In this document: piece by piece, positions 24,356 to 33,004 of the stretch
Layout: each line of letters starts with the position of its first letter
How positions within the stretch are numbered: the stretch's first letter is position 1
Origin: an uncultured Clostridia bacterium
GTDB taxonomy: Bacteria; Bacillota; Clostridia; Christensenellales; Aristaeellaceae
Reading direction: 5' to 3'
NCBI GenBank assembly: GCA_947565865.1
Contig: CANOHT010000013.1
Coordinates: 1-64,000 of the forward strand
Length of the DNA stretch: 64,000 bases
Notes under the pieces: generated by a model
What the model saw: only the letters and a program-made list of their open reading frames with translations
What the model was told of the DNA's origin: nothing
Database searches by the model: none
Program-made: the position numbers and the translations under genes

Positions 24356-25678
24356 ATGGTGAATAAAAGACAGCTACCCTGCCTCGCCGCGTTGCTTATG
24401 CTGCTGGCCTGCTGGGGCTGCAGCTCGGACACAGCACCCGATGCAAGCACCTTGACGCTATCCGGCGGGTTGAGTGGAAATAATATTGCGCAAAACGCCG
24501 CCAAGTCCATCAACGTTACCTTGCGGGAGATGGATAACTTTTTCTTTACCGACACGATGCTTCTCAACCAATTAGTGACGCATGACAAAAGTGTGGACAT
24601 TTACTATGTAGAGGGAAGCATGATATCCACTGATATCATCTTCCGCAAGGACTTTGCCGCGCCCATCACCCAACCAGACCTGGTTGCGAACATTGAGGGG
24701 ATGTATACGCCCCTTCGGAAGGCGGTCACGAAGGGACAGACAATCATGGGCATGCCGATCTATGTTGCCGCCCAGGAATACTGCCTGGCCTATGATCTTG
24801 CGGTGTATGATATGTGCTTGGAGAAGGGCTATGCTCTTCCGACCTCCTGGCTGCAGCTGCTGGAGCAGATCGCTCAGTGGGATGAGGCTTTGTGGCTGCG
24901 GCAGATTACACCCGTGAGCATGGACGCGCGCGCACTCATACAGATTACCCTGGACTATGTCATGGCTCAGCAGCAGGCCAATGGAGGTGCGATCGAGTTT
25001 TCGTCGGAGGATAGCATAGCGTTGATCGACGCAGCCTATCAAGCCGGGCAGGCCATGTCGGCCCATCAGATGGATCGGAAAGAGCACATCCTCTTCCGGC
25101 GTCAGGGGATCATCGTCGGCCATTCGGATATGGAAGGTCTGCACACCCATGCCATGCCTTTGCGCGAGGGAGACGATCCCATCATTCCGTTACGGATTTG
25201 CGTGGCTTTCATCAACCCATACAGCCCAAAACAAGATCTGGCGCAGGCCTATTTGGCCGCCTATTACAACCAAATGGATCCTATGCTGCGGATGGCCCTT
25301 TCGCCGCAGGCCAATCAAACCATGGAGAGCCCCCAGGCCATCGAGCAGATGAAGCAACTGCAGGAAACCATCCATTGGCTGGAAAACGCCATGGCCGAAG
25401 CCGAAAGCGTCCCTGACAAAAAAGAGTTGGAAACGCAGCTGGCGGAATGCCGGCATCAGCTGGAGCTGGCGGAGCAAAACCGTTATCAGGTGGATGAAGC
25501 CAGCCTGGCCGCCTATGGGGATACCATGCAATTCGGCGTTGTGCTCACTGAGCAGCTGTGGCAGGATCAAAGCGTTTCCCAGCTGATTGAGCAACTGATT
25601 CAGGGGAAGATGACGCCGCCCGACTTCTGCCGGGAGCTGGAGCGCGTGGTGCAAATGAAGGAAGCGGAACGCGGCTGA
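24356..25678 (+). CDS. extracellular binding-protein-like lipoprotein with coiled coil
   Basis: A 440-residue lipoprotein (lipobox LLAC, Cys19). The body resembles family 1 extracellular solute-binding proteins: DIYYVEGSMISTDI, a hinge-like MGMPIYVAAQEYCLAYD, and LPTSWLQLLEQIAQW. Near the C-terminus, about residues 325-385, lies a heptad-patterned coiled coil (QLQETIHWLENAMAEAESV and on), unusual for binding proteins. No permease or ATPase gene is adjacent, so it may serve a distant transporter or act as a sensor partner. GGAGGT lies 5 bases before ATG 24356; GTG 24359 and TTG 24353 are also possible starts. Confidence 0.7.
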   Translation: MVNKRQLPCLAALLMLLACWGCSSDTAPDASTLTLSGGLSGNNIAQNAAKSINVTLREMDNFFFTDTMLLNQLVTHDKSVDIYYVEGSMISTDIIFRKDFAAPITQPDLVANIEGMYTPLRKAVTKGQTIMGMPIYVAAQEYCLAYDLAVYDMCLEKGYALPTSWLQLLEQIAQWDEALWLRQITPVSMDARALIQITLDYVMAQQQANGGAIEFSSEDSIALIDAAYQAGQAMSAHQMDRKEHILFRRQGIIVGHSDMEGLHTHAMPLREGDDPIIPLRICVAFINPYSPKQDLAQAYLAAYYNQMDPMLRMALSPQANQTMESPQAIEQMKQLQETIHWLENAMAEAESVPDKKELETQLAECRHQLELAEQNRYQVDEASLAAYGDTMQFGVVLTEQLWQDQSVSQLIEQLIQGKMTPPDFCRELERVVQMKEAERG

Positions 25679-25874
25679 TTCTTCGCCCGCAGCGCCTGCC
25701 GAAGGGATGGCATTCCTGTGACGCCTCGTTTTCAGCGGCACGGCAAACCAAAGTTCAGCCATTGCGGCCCTTCAGCTCAGATGCAAAGCCAAGCGCTCGG
25801 CAAAATAGCTTGCTCCGCCCTCCCTCCATGGTGTATAATGAATATCTCCATCAAATCCAAGGGAGGCCCTCTTC

Positions 25875-26657
25875 ATGCAGCACTACGCCCTCATCGGCGA
25901 GCACCTGGGGCACAGCCTGTCCGTCCCCGTCCATGAGGCCATCTTCCGGCATATGGGGATTCAGGCGGATTACCGTCTGATCGAAATCCCGCGTATGCGC
26001 TTCCGGGAGGAAGTCCCGCGCCTGATGGCCGAGCTGGACGGCTTCAACGTGACCATCCCCTACAAGCAGGAGATTCTTCCCTTTCTGCGGGACATGGATG
26101 ACGCCACCCGGGCCATCGGCGCGGTGAACACCGTCACCCGGGACGGCCGGGGCCACAACACCGATGTGCCCGGCTTCATGGACGAGCTGCGCCGGGGGGG
26201 GATTGAGCCCAGCGGCAAGCCCTGCTTCGTGCTGGGCACCGGCGGGGCGGCCAAAGCCGCGCGAGTAGCCCTGGAACATATGGGCGCCGCCAGTGTGACC
26301 ATGGTTTCCCGCCATCCCCAGGAGGAGGACGAAATCGACTACGCCGCCCTGGATACAGCCTTCAGCGGCGTGCTGGTCAACGCCACGCCGGCAGGCATGT
26401 GGCCGGACGTGGACGGCTGCCCCATCCGCCGCGAAGCCCTGGACGCCATTCTCCGGCGAGCCGCCGGGGTGGCCGACATGATCTACAATCCCCCGGAGAC
26501 CGTGCTGGTGCGCGCCGCCCGGCAGCGGGGCATCCCCGCCTGCATGGGCATGGGGATGCTCATCGCCCAGGCGGTGGAAGCCGAGAAATTATGGCAGGGC
26601 TGTCCCATGCCCGATGATCTTGTGGATACTTTGACCAAGGAGCTGACCCCGCAATGA
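25875..26657 (+). CDS. aroE: shikimate dehydrogenase
   Basis: A 260-residue cytosolic enzyme that reduces 3-dehydroshikimate to shikimate with NADPH. Shikimate-binding marks are HSLSVPVHEA, and NVTIPYKQE carries the catalytic Lys. GAVNTV, GHNTDVPGF (catalytic Asp) and the nucleotide-binding LGTGGAAKAA are in order. GGGAGG precedes the ATG. TATAAT at 25835-25840 (in CATGGTGTATAAT) is the probable -10 box. Its stop overlaps the start of aroQ by 4 bp (ATGA), forming a two-gene aromatic-pathway operon. Confidence 0.95.
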   Translation: MQHYALIGEHLGHSLSVPVHEAIFRHMGIQADYRLIEIPRMRFREEVPRLMAELDGFNVTIPYKQEILPFLRDMDDATRAIGAVNTVTRDGRGHNTDVPGFMDELRRGGIEPSGKPCFVLGTGGAAKAARVALEHMGAASVTMVSRHPQEEDEIDYAALDTAFSGVLVNATPAGMWPDVDGCPIRREALDAILRRAAGVADMIYNPPETVLVRAARQRGIPACMGMGMLIAQAVEAEKLWQGCPMPDDLVDTLTKELTPQ

Positions 26658-27094
26658 AGAAAATCCTGATCCTCAACGGCCCCAACATCAACCTGACCGG
26701 CCTGCGCGAAAAGTCCGTCTACGGCGCGAAAACCTTCGACGACCTGATGGCCCTATGCCGCGAGGAGGCCCAGCGGCTGGGCGCTGAACTGCGCTGCGTC
26801 CAGTCCAACCATGAAGGGGCCCTCATCGACGCCCTTCAGCAGGCGTACTTTGACGGCTTTGACGGCGCGGTATTCAACCCAGGGGGGTACACCCATACTT
26901 CCGTCGCCCTGCATGATGCCATCGCGTCGGTGCCCATGCCGGTTATCGAGTGCCACATGAGCAACGTCCACGCCCGGGAGGCCTTCCGCCATGTGTCCAT
27001 GACAGCCTCGGCCTGCCGCGGGCAGATTGTTGGTTTCGGTTTTTACGGGTACATTATGGGCATGCGGGCCCTGCTGGAGGCCGCTTCGGTCTGA
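26654..27094 (+). CDS. aroQ: type II 3-dehydroquinate dehydratase
   Basis: A 146-residue cytosolic dodecameric-type dehydratase that converts 3-dehydroquinate to 3-dehydroshikimate, the step before AroE. Clear marks are ILNGPNINLTGLREKSVYG (with the flexible-loop Arg and Tyr), QSNHEGALIDAL, NPGGYTHTSVALHDA, and the catalytic region IECHMSNVHAREAFRH. Normal length for the family. Translation is coupled to aroE by the ATGA overlap. Confidence 0.96.
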   Translation: MKKILILNGPNINLTGLREKSVYGAKTFDDLMALCREEAQRLGAELRCVQSNHEGALIDALQQAYFDGFDGAVFNPGGYTHTSVALHDAIASVPMPVIECHMSNVHAREAFRHVSMTASACRGQIVGFGFYGYIMGMRALLEAASV

Positions 27095-27130
27095 CGGTAC
27101 GCAGAATTTACATTTCCCTGGCACGTTTGC

Positions 27131-27160
27131 TTGACAGGCATACCCCTTCACGGGTACAAT
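27131..27160 (+). promoter_or_regulatory. promoter of the COG1361-type protein gene
   Basis: TTGACA (27131-27136) and TACAAT (27155-27160) have an 18-bp spacer, 81 bp before the start codon. Confidence 0.7.
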
Positions 27161-27240
27161 AGGATTGATGATTTGTACGCTTCACCAAGCGTCAATCGAC
27201 CGATGCCATGCCTGTCCGGGCGCGGAAGGAGGATGGGCGG

Positions 27241-29262
27241 ATGCGTTCCGCCCAAAAAGATGCCATGACAAAACGACGGCTGATTGTATGTCTGATGACG
27301 GTTCTGCTGACGCTGGGCCTGTTTGCGGCCGCTCAGGCTGCGGAAACCGATAACCTCAAACTGGCCATGGAGCTGAGCACCTATGATTTCGCGGCCCCGG
27401 GCGAGGTGACGGTCACCATTGAGGTGACCAACACCGGCGAGAGCGAAATGCCCAGCCCCATCACCCTGTATTATCCTGATGGCAAGCAGGTGGAGGAATT
27501 CGGCGCGCCTACCCTGGCGGCTGGCTCCTCCAAGCGCTGGAGCGGCGTGTGGAACGTCACCCAGGATGAGCTGAACAACGGCAAGGTCATCTTCAAAATC
27601 CGTTATTCCGTCCTGAATGACAGCGGCGAAATGATGAACAAGGAGCTGAACTTCTCCCGCAGCATCGCTTATGCCGGCGCTGTTACGGCGGTGGAGGTCA
27701 ACCGCATCATTGTGCCCACCACCGCAGGCGAGGGGCAGAAGGTTACCGTGACCTACGACATTGTTAACACCGGCAATGTAGACATCACGGATGTATCCAT
27801 CAAGGAAAACAGCGGCATTTCCACCCGCAGGGGCTCCATCAGCTCTGTTCCCGCGGGCGAAAAGGGCAGCTATACCTTCACCACCACCATGAAGAAGAAA
27901 GACCTCACCAGCGAGGCCACCATCACCTACAAGGCGGGCAGCAAGACCAATACCGTCAAGAAGGACAAGGCCACCATCAAATACGGTGAGATCAACCTCT
28001 CCGCCGCTCTGTCCAGCGACAAAAAGGGCGGAGCCCCTGGCGAAACCGTCATCCTGACCCTGACCCTGACCCTGAAAAACACCGGCAAGGCTGATTTTCA
28101 AAACGTCACCGTTTCCGATCCCACCCTGGGCGAGGTCTTTACCGGCCTGAGCGTCCCCGCCGGGCAGACTGTCACCCAGCAGCGCGAGGTCACCATGAGC
28201 GGCGCGGCGGACTATCAGTTCACCGTCACCGGGACGGACACGGAAGGCAACGCGGTGGAAACCGTCACCGATCGGGTTGACCTCATGGCCATCGATCCCA
28301 CCCAGCGGGTCATCCTGGAGGTCAGTGCCTCCGCCGACCGGGACACCATCTACCAGCTGCCCGGCATCGTCAAGTTTGTGGTGCGGGTCACCAACACCGG
28401 CGCGGCGGAAGCCAAGGAAGTGACGGTCTCCGCCTCCGGCGTGACGCTGGCCACCTTCCCCTCCATCCTGGCCGGGGAAACCCGGGAGCTCACGCGGGAT
28501 GTGAGCGTCTCCATGGCGGGTCAGTACCGTTTCGACGCCTCCGTGAAAAACCAGCTGGACGAGACCGAGGTCTTCAACAGCAACATCATCCCCATCGCCT
28601 ATGCTCAGCCCACCGCCGTACCCACCGAGGCGCCGATCATCACGCCGCCCCTGCCCCAGCACGAGGAAATCCCCACAGCTGACGGTCTGCCGGAGTATGT
28701 AGGCAGCATCCAGCAGGTACTGCGGGCGTTGTACTGGGTGTTCATGGTGCTGGCCATCATCAGCTTGGCGCTGTTGGCCGCAGGCGTGGTGCGCCGCATT
28801 CAGGCCAATGTGGCTTCCTCCAAGGCCCAGGATCATCTGGAGCGCAGCGGCTCCCGGAACTACACCCAGCCCGGCCAGCACAAGCCGTCCAAGCCCGAGG
28901 CCGTGACAGCAGCCGCGGCGCCGGATAGTGAAGCGGCAGAAGCCGGCCAGTCCGAAGCCGCCGAGGAAGCGCCGGACGAGCCCGTGCAGGATCAGGCGTC
29001 CATCGAGGCAACGCTGCGGCAGCTCTATCCCAACACCGCCGCCCGGATGCAGCTTGATCCCACCGTCACGGTGGATGGCGAGGACGAGTCCGCGCTGATC
29101 GACGATGCAGACCTGCCTTCGGACGAGACGGAGACCGCCGCGCCGCAGGAAGACGATGCGGCCAGCACGGATGAAGCCGACCTCCCCATGGAAACCAAGG
29201 AGCCTGCCGCCGAGGAGGCGCCGGTTCGCCAGCGCCGGAGCCAGCGCCGCGGGCAGCATTAA
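27241..29262 (+). CDS. COG1361/CARDB-type surface protein with one membrane anchor and acidic cytosolic tail
   Basis: A 673-residue exported protein. The signal peptide (about residues 9-33, ending AQAAET) is followed by about four Ig-like repeats of the CARDB/DUF11 kind. Each contains a V-x-N-T-G turn (EVTNTGESE, DIVNTGNVD, LKNTGKADF, RVTNTGAAE). A Pro/Thr linker and one membrane segment (about 495-518) follow. A cytosolic tail of about 150 acidic, Ala/Glu/Pro-rich residues ends in a basic RQRRSQRRGQ cluster. The layout suggests a surface scaffold or adhesin with a cytosolic interaction tail; no enzyme motif is seen. ATG 27241 has AAGGAGG about 10 bases upstream; ATG 27265 is an alternative. 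Confidence 0.8.
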   Translation: MRSAQKDAMTKRRLIVCLMTVLLTLGLFAAAQAAETDNLKLAMELSTYDFAAPGEVTVTIEVTNTGESEMPSPITLYYPDGKQVEEFGAPTLAAGSSKRWSGVWNVTQDELNNGKVIFKIRYSVLNDSGEMMNKELNFSRSIAYAGAVTAVEVNRIIVPTTAGEGQKVTVTYDIVNTGNVDITDVSIKENSGISTRRGSISSVPAGEKGSYTFTTTMKKKDLTSEATITYKAGSKTNTVKKDKATIKYGEINLSAALSSDKKGGAPGETVILTLTLTLKNTGKADFQNVTVSDPTLGEVFTGLSVPAGQTVTQQREVTMSGAADYQFTVTGTDTEGNAVETVTDRVDLMAIDPTQRVILEVSASADRDTIYQLPGIVKFVVRVTNTGAAEAKEVTVSASGVTLATFPSILAGETRELTRDVSVSMAGQYRFDASVKNQLDETEVFNSNIIPIAYAQPTAVPTEAPIITPPLPQHEEIPTADGLPEYVGSIQQVLRALYWVFMVLAIISLALLAAGVVRRIQANVASSKAQDHLERSGSRNYTQPGQHKPSKPEAVTAAAAPDSEAAEAGQSEAAEEAPDEPVQDQASIEATLRQLYPNTAARMQLDPTVTVDGEDESALIDDADLPSDETETAAPQEDDAASTDEADLPMETKEPAAEEAPVRQRRSQRRGQH

Positions 29263-29277
29263 GCCATCCCTTCTCAC

Positions 29278-29307
29278 ACCCTGCCCCCATGGGGCAGGGT
29301 ATTTTTT
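29278..29307 (+). terminator. terminator of the COG1361-type gene
   Basis: Perfect 10-bp stem ACCCTGCCCC/GGGGCAGGGT, 3-base loop, then ATTTTTT. Confidence 0.9.
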
Positions 29308-29401
29308 ATGCCTCGGCGGGCGTCCTTGCCTTTCCCGGATATGATTTGCAACTGTTGTTTACGGTCGCAAATTTCCCTTTTGAGAAATTTTCATGACGCT
29401 A

Positions 29402-29430
29402 TTGACAAATGATAACGTTAACATTATAAT
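29402..29430 (+). promoter_or_regulatory. promoter with LacI-type operator inside the spacer
   Basis: TTGACA (29402-29407) and TATAAT (29425-29430) are exact and 17 bp apart. The spacer contains TGATAACGTTAACA (29410-29423), a 14-bp palindrome with one mismatch and a central CG, as in LacI-family operators. Bound repressor would occlude RNA polymerase at the ABC-transporter promoter. A sister site is at 35554-35567. Confidence 0.8.
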
Positions 29431-29462
29431 GAGCTTGACAACATGACTGGGAGGCGTTGACC

Positions 29463-30383
29463 GTGGAGCATGCGCGCAGAAAACCCCTATGGCAGCGGAT
29501 TGCCGTCAACTGGCGGCTCTATTTGCTGCTGGTGCCCGTGCTGGCCTATTATATCCTTTTTCATTACCTGCCCATGTACGGCATCACCCTCGCCTTCAAG
29601 CAGTATGACGCCCGGCTGAGCATCTTCGGCCATGACTGGGTGGGGCTGAAGTATTTCCGGCAATTCTTCTCCGCCTACGGCACCTGGGACATCATCCGCA
29701 ACACCCTGGTATTGAGCATTTACGGCATTGTCGCGGGCTTCCCGGTGCCCATCATCCTTTCGCTGATGCTCAACGAGGTGCGCAGCAAGAAGTACAAGAA
29801 GCTGGTGCAGACCGTCACCTACGCCCCGCACTTCATTTCCACCGTGGTTTTCGTCGCCATGATTACCACCTTTCTCAATCCCGACAGCGGCATTATCAAC
29901 CTGCTCATCCGCAAATTGGGCGGCTCCCCGGTGCATTTCATGCAGTACGCCCAGTACTTCAACACCATCTACGTCCTCTCCGGCATCTGGCAGGAGGCCG
30001 GCTGGGGCTGCATCATCTACATCGCGGCCCTTTCCTCCGTGGACCCCGAGCTGTACGAGGCCGGCTACATTGACGGCATGAACAAGCTGCAGAAGATCAT
30101 CCGCATCGACTTCGTGGCCATCCGCCCCACCATCTGCATCATGCTGATTATGTCCGCGGGCGGCGTGATGAGCGTGGGCTTTGAAAAGGTCTGGCTGATG
30201 CAGAACAACCTGAACATCTCCTCCTCCCAGGTCATCAGCACCTATGTGTACAACGTGGGCCTGATGAGCAACAAGTTCAGCTACGCCACGGCCATCGGCC
30301 TGTTCAACTCTGTCGTCAGCTTCGTGATGCTCGTCATCGTCAACACCATCGTGCGCAGGCTGGGAGGGACAAGTCTATGGTAA
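29463..30383 (+). CDS. LplB-type sugar ABC transporter permease
   Basis: A 306-residue inner-membrane permease with six predicted membrane segments. The EAA loop is EAGYIDGMNKLQKIIRIDF, and the N-terminal LVPVLAYYILFHYLPMYG is typical of LplB proteins that import oligosaccharides. GTG 29463 is chosen because GGGAGG sits 8 bases upstream; a TTG two codons earlier is too close. The stop codon overlaps the next permease gene by 7 bp. The promoter carries a LacI-type operator, and GH32-type genes lie downstream, so the cargo is probably a fructose-containing oligosaccharide. The ATPase is not in the window, as usual for this family. Confidence 0.92.
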   Translation: MEHARRKPLWQRIAVNWRLYLLLVPVLAYYILFHYLPMYGITLAFKQYDARLSIFGHDWVGLKYFRQFFSAYGTWDIIRNTLVLSIYGIVAGFPVPIILSLMLNEVRSKKYKKLVQTVTYAPHFISTVVFVAMITTFLNPDSGIINLLIRKLGGSPVHFMQYAQYFNTIYVLSGIWQEAGWGCIIYIAALSSVDPELYEAGYIDGMNKLQKIIRIDFVAIRPTICIMLIMSAGGVMSVGFEKVWLMQNNLNISSSQVISTYVYNVGLMSNKFSYATAIGLFNSVVSFVMLVIVNTIVRRLGGTSLW

Positions 30384-31294
30384 ACACACAGCGGCAGGCC
30401 CGCAGCAACAAAATCCGCCCCACCGTTTTCGACCGGGTGTTTAACGTTATCAATATCACGCTGATTACCCTGGTGCTGCTCCTGGTGGCATATCCGCTGC
30501 TCTACGTTGTCAGCGTCTCCTTTTCCGATCCCATTCTGGTTTCCTCCGGTCGGGTGCTGCTTTTGCCCAAGGGCTTCACCCTGGAGGGCTATCAGAAGAT
30601 CTTCGAATCCACGGAAATCTGGCGCAGCTTCTTCAACAGCGTGCGCTACACCCTCATCGGCACCGCGCTGAACATCGTCATGACCGTCATGGCCGCCTAC
30701 CCGCTGTCCCGGCGGGGCCTGGCAGGGCGCCGGTTTCTGCTGCTGGTGATGACCTTCGCCATGTACTTCAGCGGCGGCATGATTCCCGCCTTCCTGGTGG
30801 TCAAGCTGCTGGGGCTGTACAACACCTTCTGGGCGCTGGTCATCCCCGGAGCCATCTCCACCTACAACATGATCGTCATGCGCTCCTTCTTTGAGTCCTC
30901 CATCCCCGAGGAACTGCACGACGCGGCGAACATCGACGGCTGTGATGATTACCAGTACCTGCTGAAAATCCTGCTGCCCCTGTCCAAGCCGGTGCTGGCC
31001 GTCATGGTGCTGTTCTACGGCACAGGCCACTGGAACGCCTTCTTCAACGCCATCATCTACCTGCGCAACGCCGCCGACTACCCCCTGCAGGTGGTGCTGA
31101 GGAACATCCTGCTGAAGAACGTGCTGAGCGAGAACATGATAACCGACTTCGGCGGCGCGGCCACCTACTCCCATACGGCGGAAATCATCAAATACGGCCT
31201 CATCATCGTGTCCTCCATCCCCATGCTGGCGGTGTATCCCTTCGTGCAGAAGCACTTTGTCAAGGGCGTGATGATCGGCTCCATCAAAGGTTAA
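30377..31294 (+). CDS. YtcP-type sugar ABC transporter permease
   Basis: A 305-residue second permease (CUT1 group, YtcP/AraQ-like) with six membrane segments. The EAA-type loop reads ELHDAANIDGCDDYQYLLKI. FADPI-like and GGMIPAFLVVKLLGLYNTFW segments are typical. ATG 30377 lies inside the end of the preceding permease gene, with GGAGGG upstream, so the two are translationally coupled. Together they form the membrane channel for the binding protein that follows. Confidence 0.93.
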   Translation: MVNTQRQARSNKIRPTVFDRVFNVINITLITLVLLLVAYPLLYVVSVSFSDPILVSSGRVLLLPKGFTLEGYQKIFESTEIWRSFFNSVRYTLIGTALNIVMTVMAAYPLSRRGLAGRRFLLLVMTFAMYFSGGMIPAFLVVKLLGLYNTFWALVIPGAISTYNMIVMRSFFESSIPEELHDAANIDGCDDYQYLLKILLPLSKPVLAVMVLFYGTGHWNAFFNAIIYLRNAADYPLQVVLRNILLKNVLSENMITDFGGAATYSHTAEIIKYGLIIVSSIPMLAVYPFVQKHFVKGVMIGSIKG

Positions 31295-31338
31295 TTAGCG
31301 CCGGACAGGCGTTAAATATGGAAAGGAGACCTGGTTCT

Positions 31339-32934
31339 ATGAAGAAACTCGTGGCAATCCTTCTTTCGCTGGCGCTGCTGCTGACCTCGGCGGCAGCCCT
31401 GGCCGAAATCCCCGCGACCTTCCATGCGGAGGGCTATCCCATTGTGGACGAACCCGTGACCATCACCGTGGGCTACATGCGCTCCCCTAACGCCCCCGCG
31501 TACGAGGAAATGCAGGTCTGGCAGGACTTCATGAAGCTGACGGGCGTGAACATCGAATTCGTGGAAATGCCCCTGCAAAACGCCCAGGAGACCTTCAACC
31601 TGATGATGGCCACCGACTCCTATCCCGACGTATGGTATGGCCGCATCGCCGGTGTGGAAGCCAGCAACGTAGCCGGTCTGTACGGCCCCGCCGGCATCTT
31701 CCTGGAGCTCAACGACCTCATCGACCAGTACGCCCCCAGCATCAAGGCCATGTTCGACAGCGAAAACCTGGTCTTTGAGAAGATCGCTGTGGAGGGCAAG
31801 GTCTATGCCCTGCCCCGGGTGAACAATTCCAACAACCAGTACGTTGAGGACAAGTGGTACATCAACAAGGTCTGGCTGGACAAGCTGGGTCTGGCCGTTC
31901 CCACCACCCCCGCCGAGCTGCGCACGGTGCTGGAGGCCTTCCGCGACAACGATTGCAACGGCAACGGCGACCCCTCCGATGAAATCCCCATGTCCCTGTG
32001 GGCTGGTTACTACGGCATGGGCTCCCTGTACGGCCCCTGGAGCGTTGTGGACAATCAGTTCAACCATATGATGGTGGGCGAGGACGGCAGCCTGCTCTTC
32101 GTGCCCATGGCGGACGGCTACCGCGAGGGCCTGGCCTACTGGCGCGACATGTACGCCGATGGCCTTTTATGGAACCAGACCTTCACCATCGGCAACGATG
32201 AGTTCAATGCCGTCGCCCAGGGTGAGGACGAAATCATGGGCTCCTTCCTGCGCCATGTGGGCGACTATGTGGTTGGCTCCGAGCGGTACTTCGATTACAC
32301 CCATGTGCCCGCCCTCAAGGGGGAGGACGGTAGCCAGCTGTGGAAGATGACCGAATCCCCCACCATTTACAAGAACTGCTTCATGATTACCGACAGGTGC
32401 AAGTATCCCGAGGTCGCCATCCGCATGGCGGACTACTTCTACACCGTCCAGGGCTCCTTTGAATTCTCTATGGGGCCGGAAAACCTCACCTGGCGCTGGA
32501 ACGATGACGGCACTTACAGCAGCATTCCCGCTCCTGAAGGCGTATCCTCCGATGACTGGATGAACGGCAACTGCCCCGGCGGCTATTCCCTGTGCTACAC
32601 CAGCCTGGAGATGAGCAAGATGGGCAAGCCTGCCGATCCCGAGTCCCTGAGCGCCCGCATCGGCCAGGACTTCATCGACCATGCCGAGCTGTACAAGCCC
32701 TTCCAGCCTGTCAGCTATGTGCCCACCCTGACCTTCACCGCCGAGGAGCAGGAAGAACTGGACCTCATTCAGGGTACCATCTTCTCCTATGTGAAGGAAA
32801 TGGAAGCCAAGTTCATCATCGGCGCGGAGGATCTGTCCAAGTGGGATGATTACACCAACGCCCTCAACGCCATGGGCATCGACCGGCTGATGTCCATTTA
32901 TCAGACCGCCTACAACCGGCTGATGGGCGTGTAA
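31339..32934 (+). CDS. extracellular oligosaccharide-binding protein (CUT1, LplA-like)
   Basis: A 531-residue exported protein with a signal peptide (about 1-24, ending ALA) and no clear lipobox Cys. The mature part is a large family 1 solute-binding protein: VTITVGYMRSPNAPAYEEM, VNIEFVEMPLQNAQETFNLM, YPDVWYGR, and a hinge region near YALPRVNNSNNQYVEDKWY. Length (over 500) matches LplA-type proteins that work with LplB/YtcP permeases. AAAGGAG precedes ATG 31339. A perfect hairpin without a T tract follows the stop, as often seen where binding-protein mRNA is kept abundant. Confidence 0.9.
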   Translation: MKKLVAILLSLALLLTSAAALAEIPATFHAEGYPIVDEPVTITVGYMRSPNAPAYEEMQVWQDFMKLTGVNIEFVEMPLQNAQETFNLMMATDSYPDVWYGRIAGVEASNVAGLYGPAGIFLELNDLIDQYAPSIKAMFDSENLVFEKIAVEGKVYALPRVNNSNNQYVEDKWYINKVWLDKLGLAVPTTPAELRTVLEAFRDNDCNGNGDPSDEIPMSLWAGYYGMGSLYGPWSVVDNQFNHMMVGEDGSLLFVPMADGYREGLAYWRDMYADGLLWNQTFTIGNDEFNAVAQGEDEIMGSFLRHVGDYVVGSERYFDYTHVPALKGEDGSQLWKMTESPTIYKNCFMITDRCKYPEVAIRMADYFYTVQGSFEFSMGPENLTWRWNDDGTYSSIPAPEGVSSDDWMNGNCPGGYSLCYTSLEMSKMGKPADPESLSARIGQDFIDHAELYKPFQPVSYVPTLTFTAEEQEELDLIQGTIFSYVKEMEAKFIIGAEDLSKWDDYTNALNAMGIDRLMSIYQTAYNRLMGV

Positions 32935-32948
32935 TCACCTGAATTGAC

Positions 32949-32973
32949 GGGGATACCGGCTTTCGGTATCCCC
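32949..32973 (+). promoter_or_regulatory. intercistronic hairpin after the binding-protein gene
   Basis: GGGGATACCG (32949-32958) pairs perfectly with CGGTATCCCC (32964-32973). No U tract follows, so it more likely stabilises or partly terminates the upstream mRNA than ends the operon. Confidence 0.55.
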
Positions 32974-33004
32974 TCTCCCCTACCTGCCCGCTGAGGATAC
33001 CATC

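Noticed and set aside
27148..29277. 709-codon minus-strand frame opposite the COG1361-type gene
   Set aside because: The plus-strand gene has promoter, signal peptide, repeats and terminator. The antisense product is Gly/His-rich noise.
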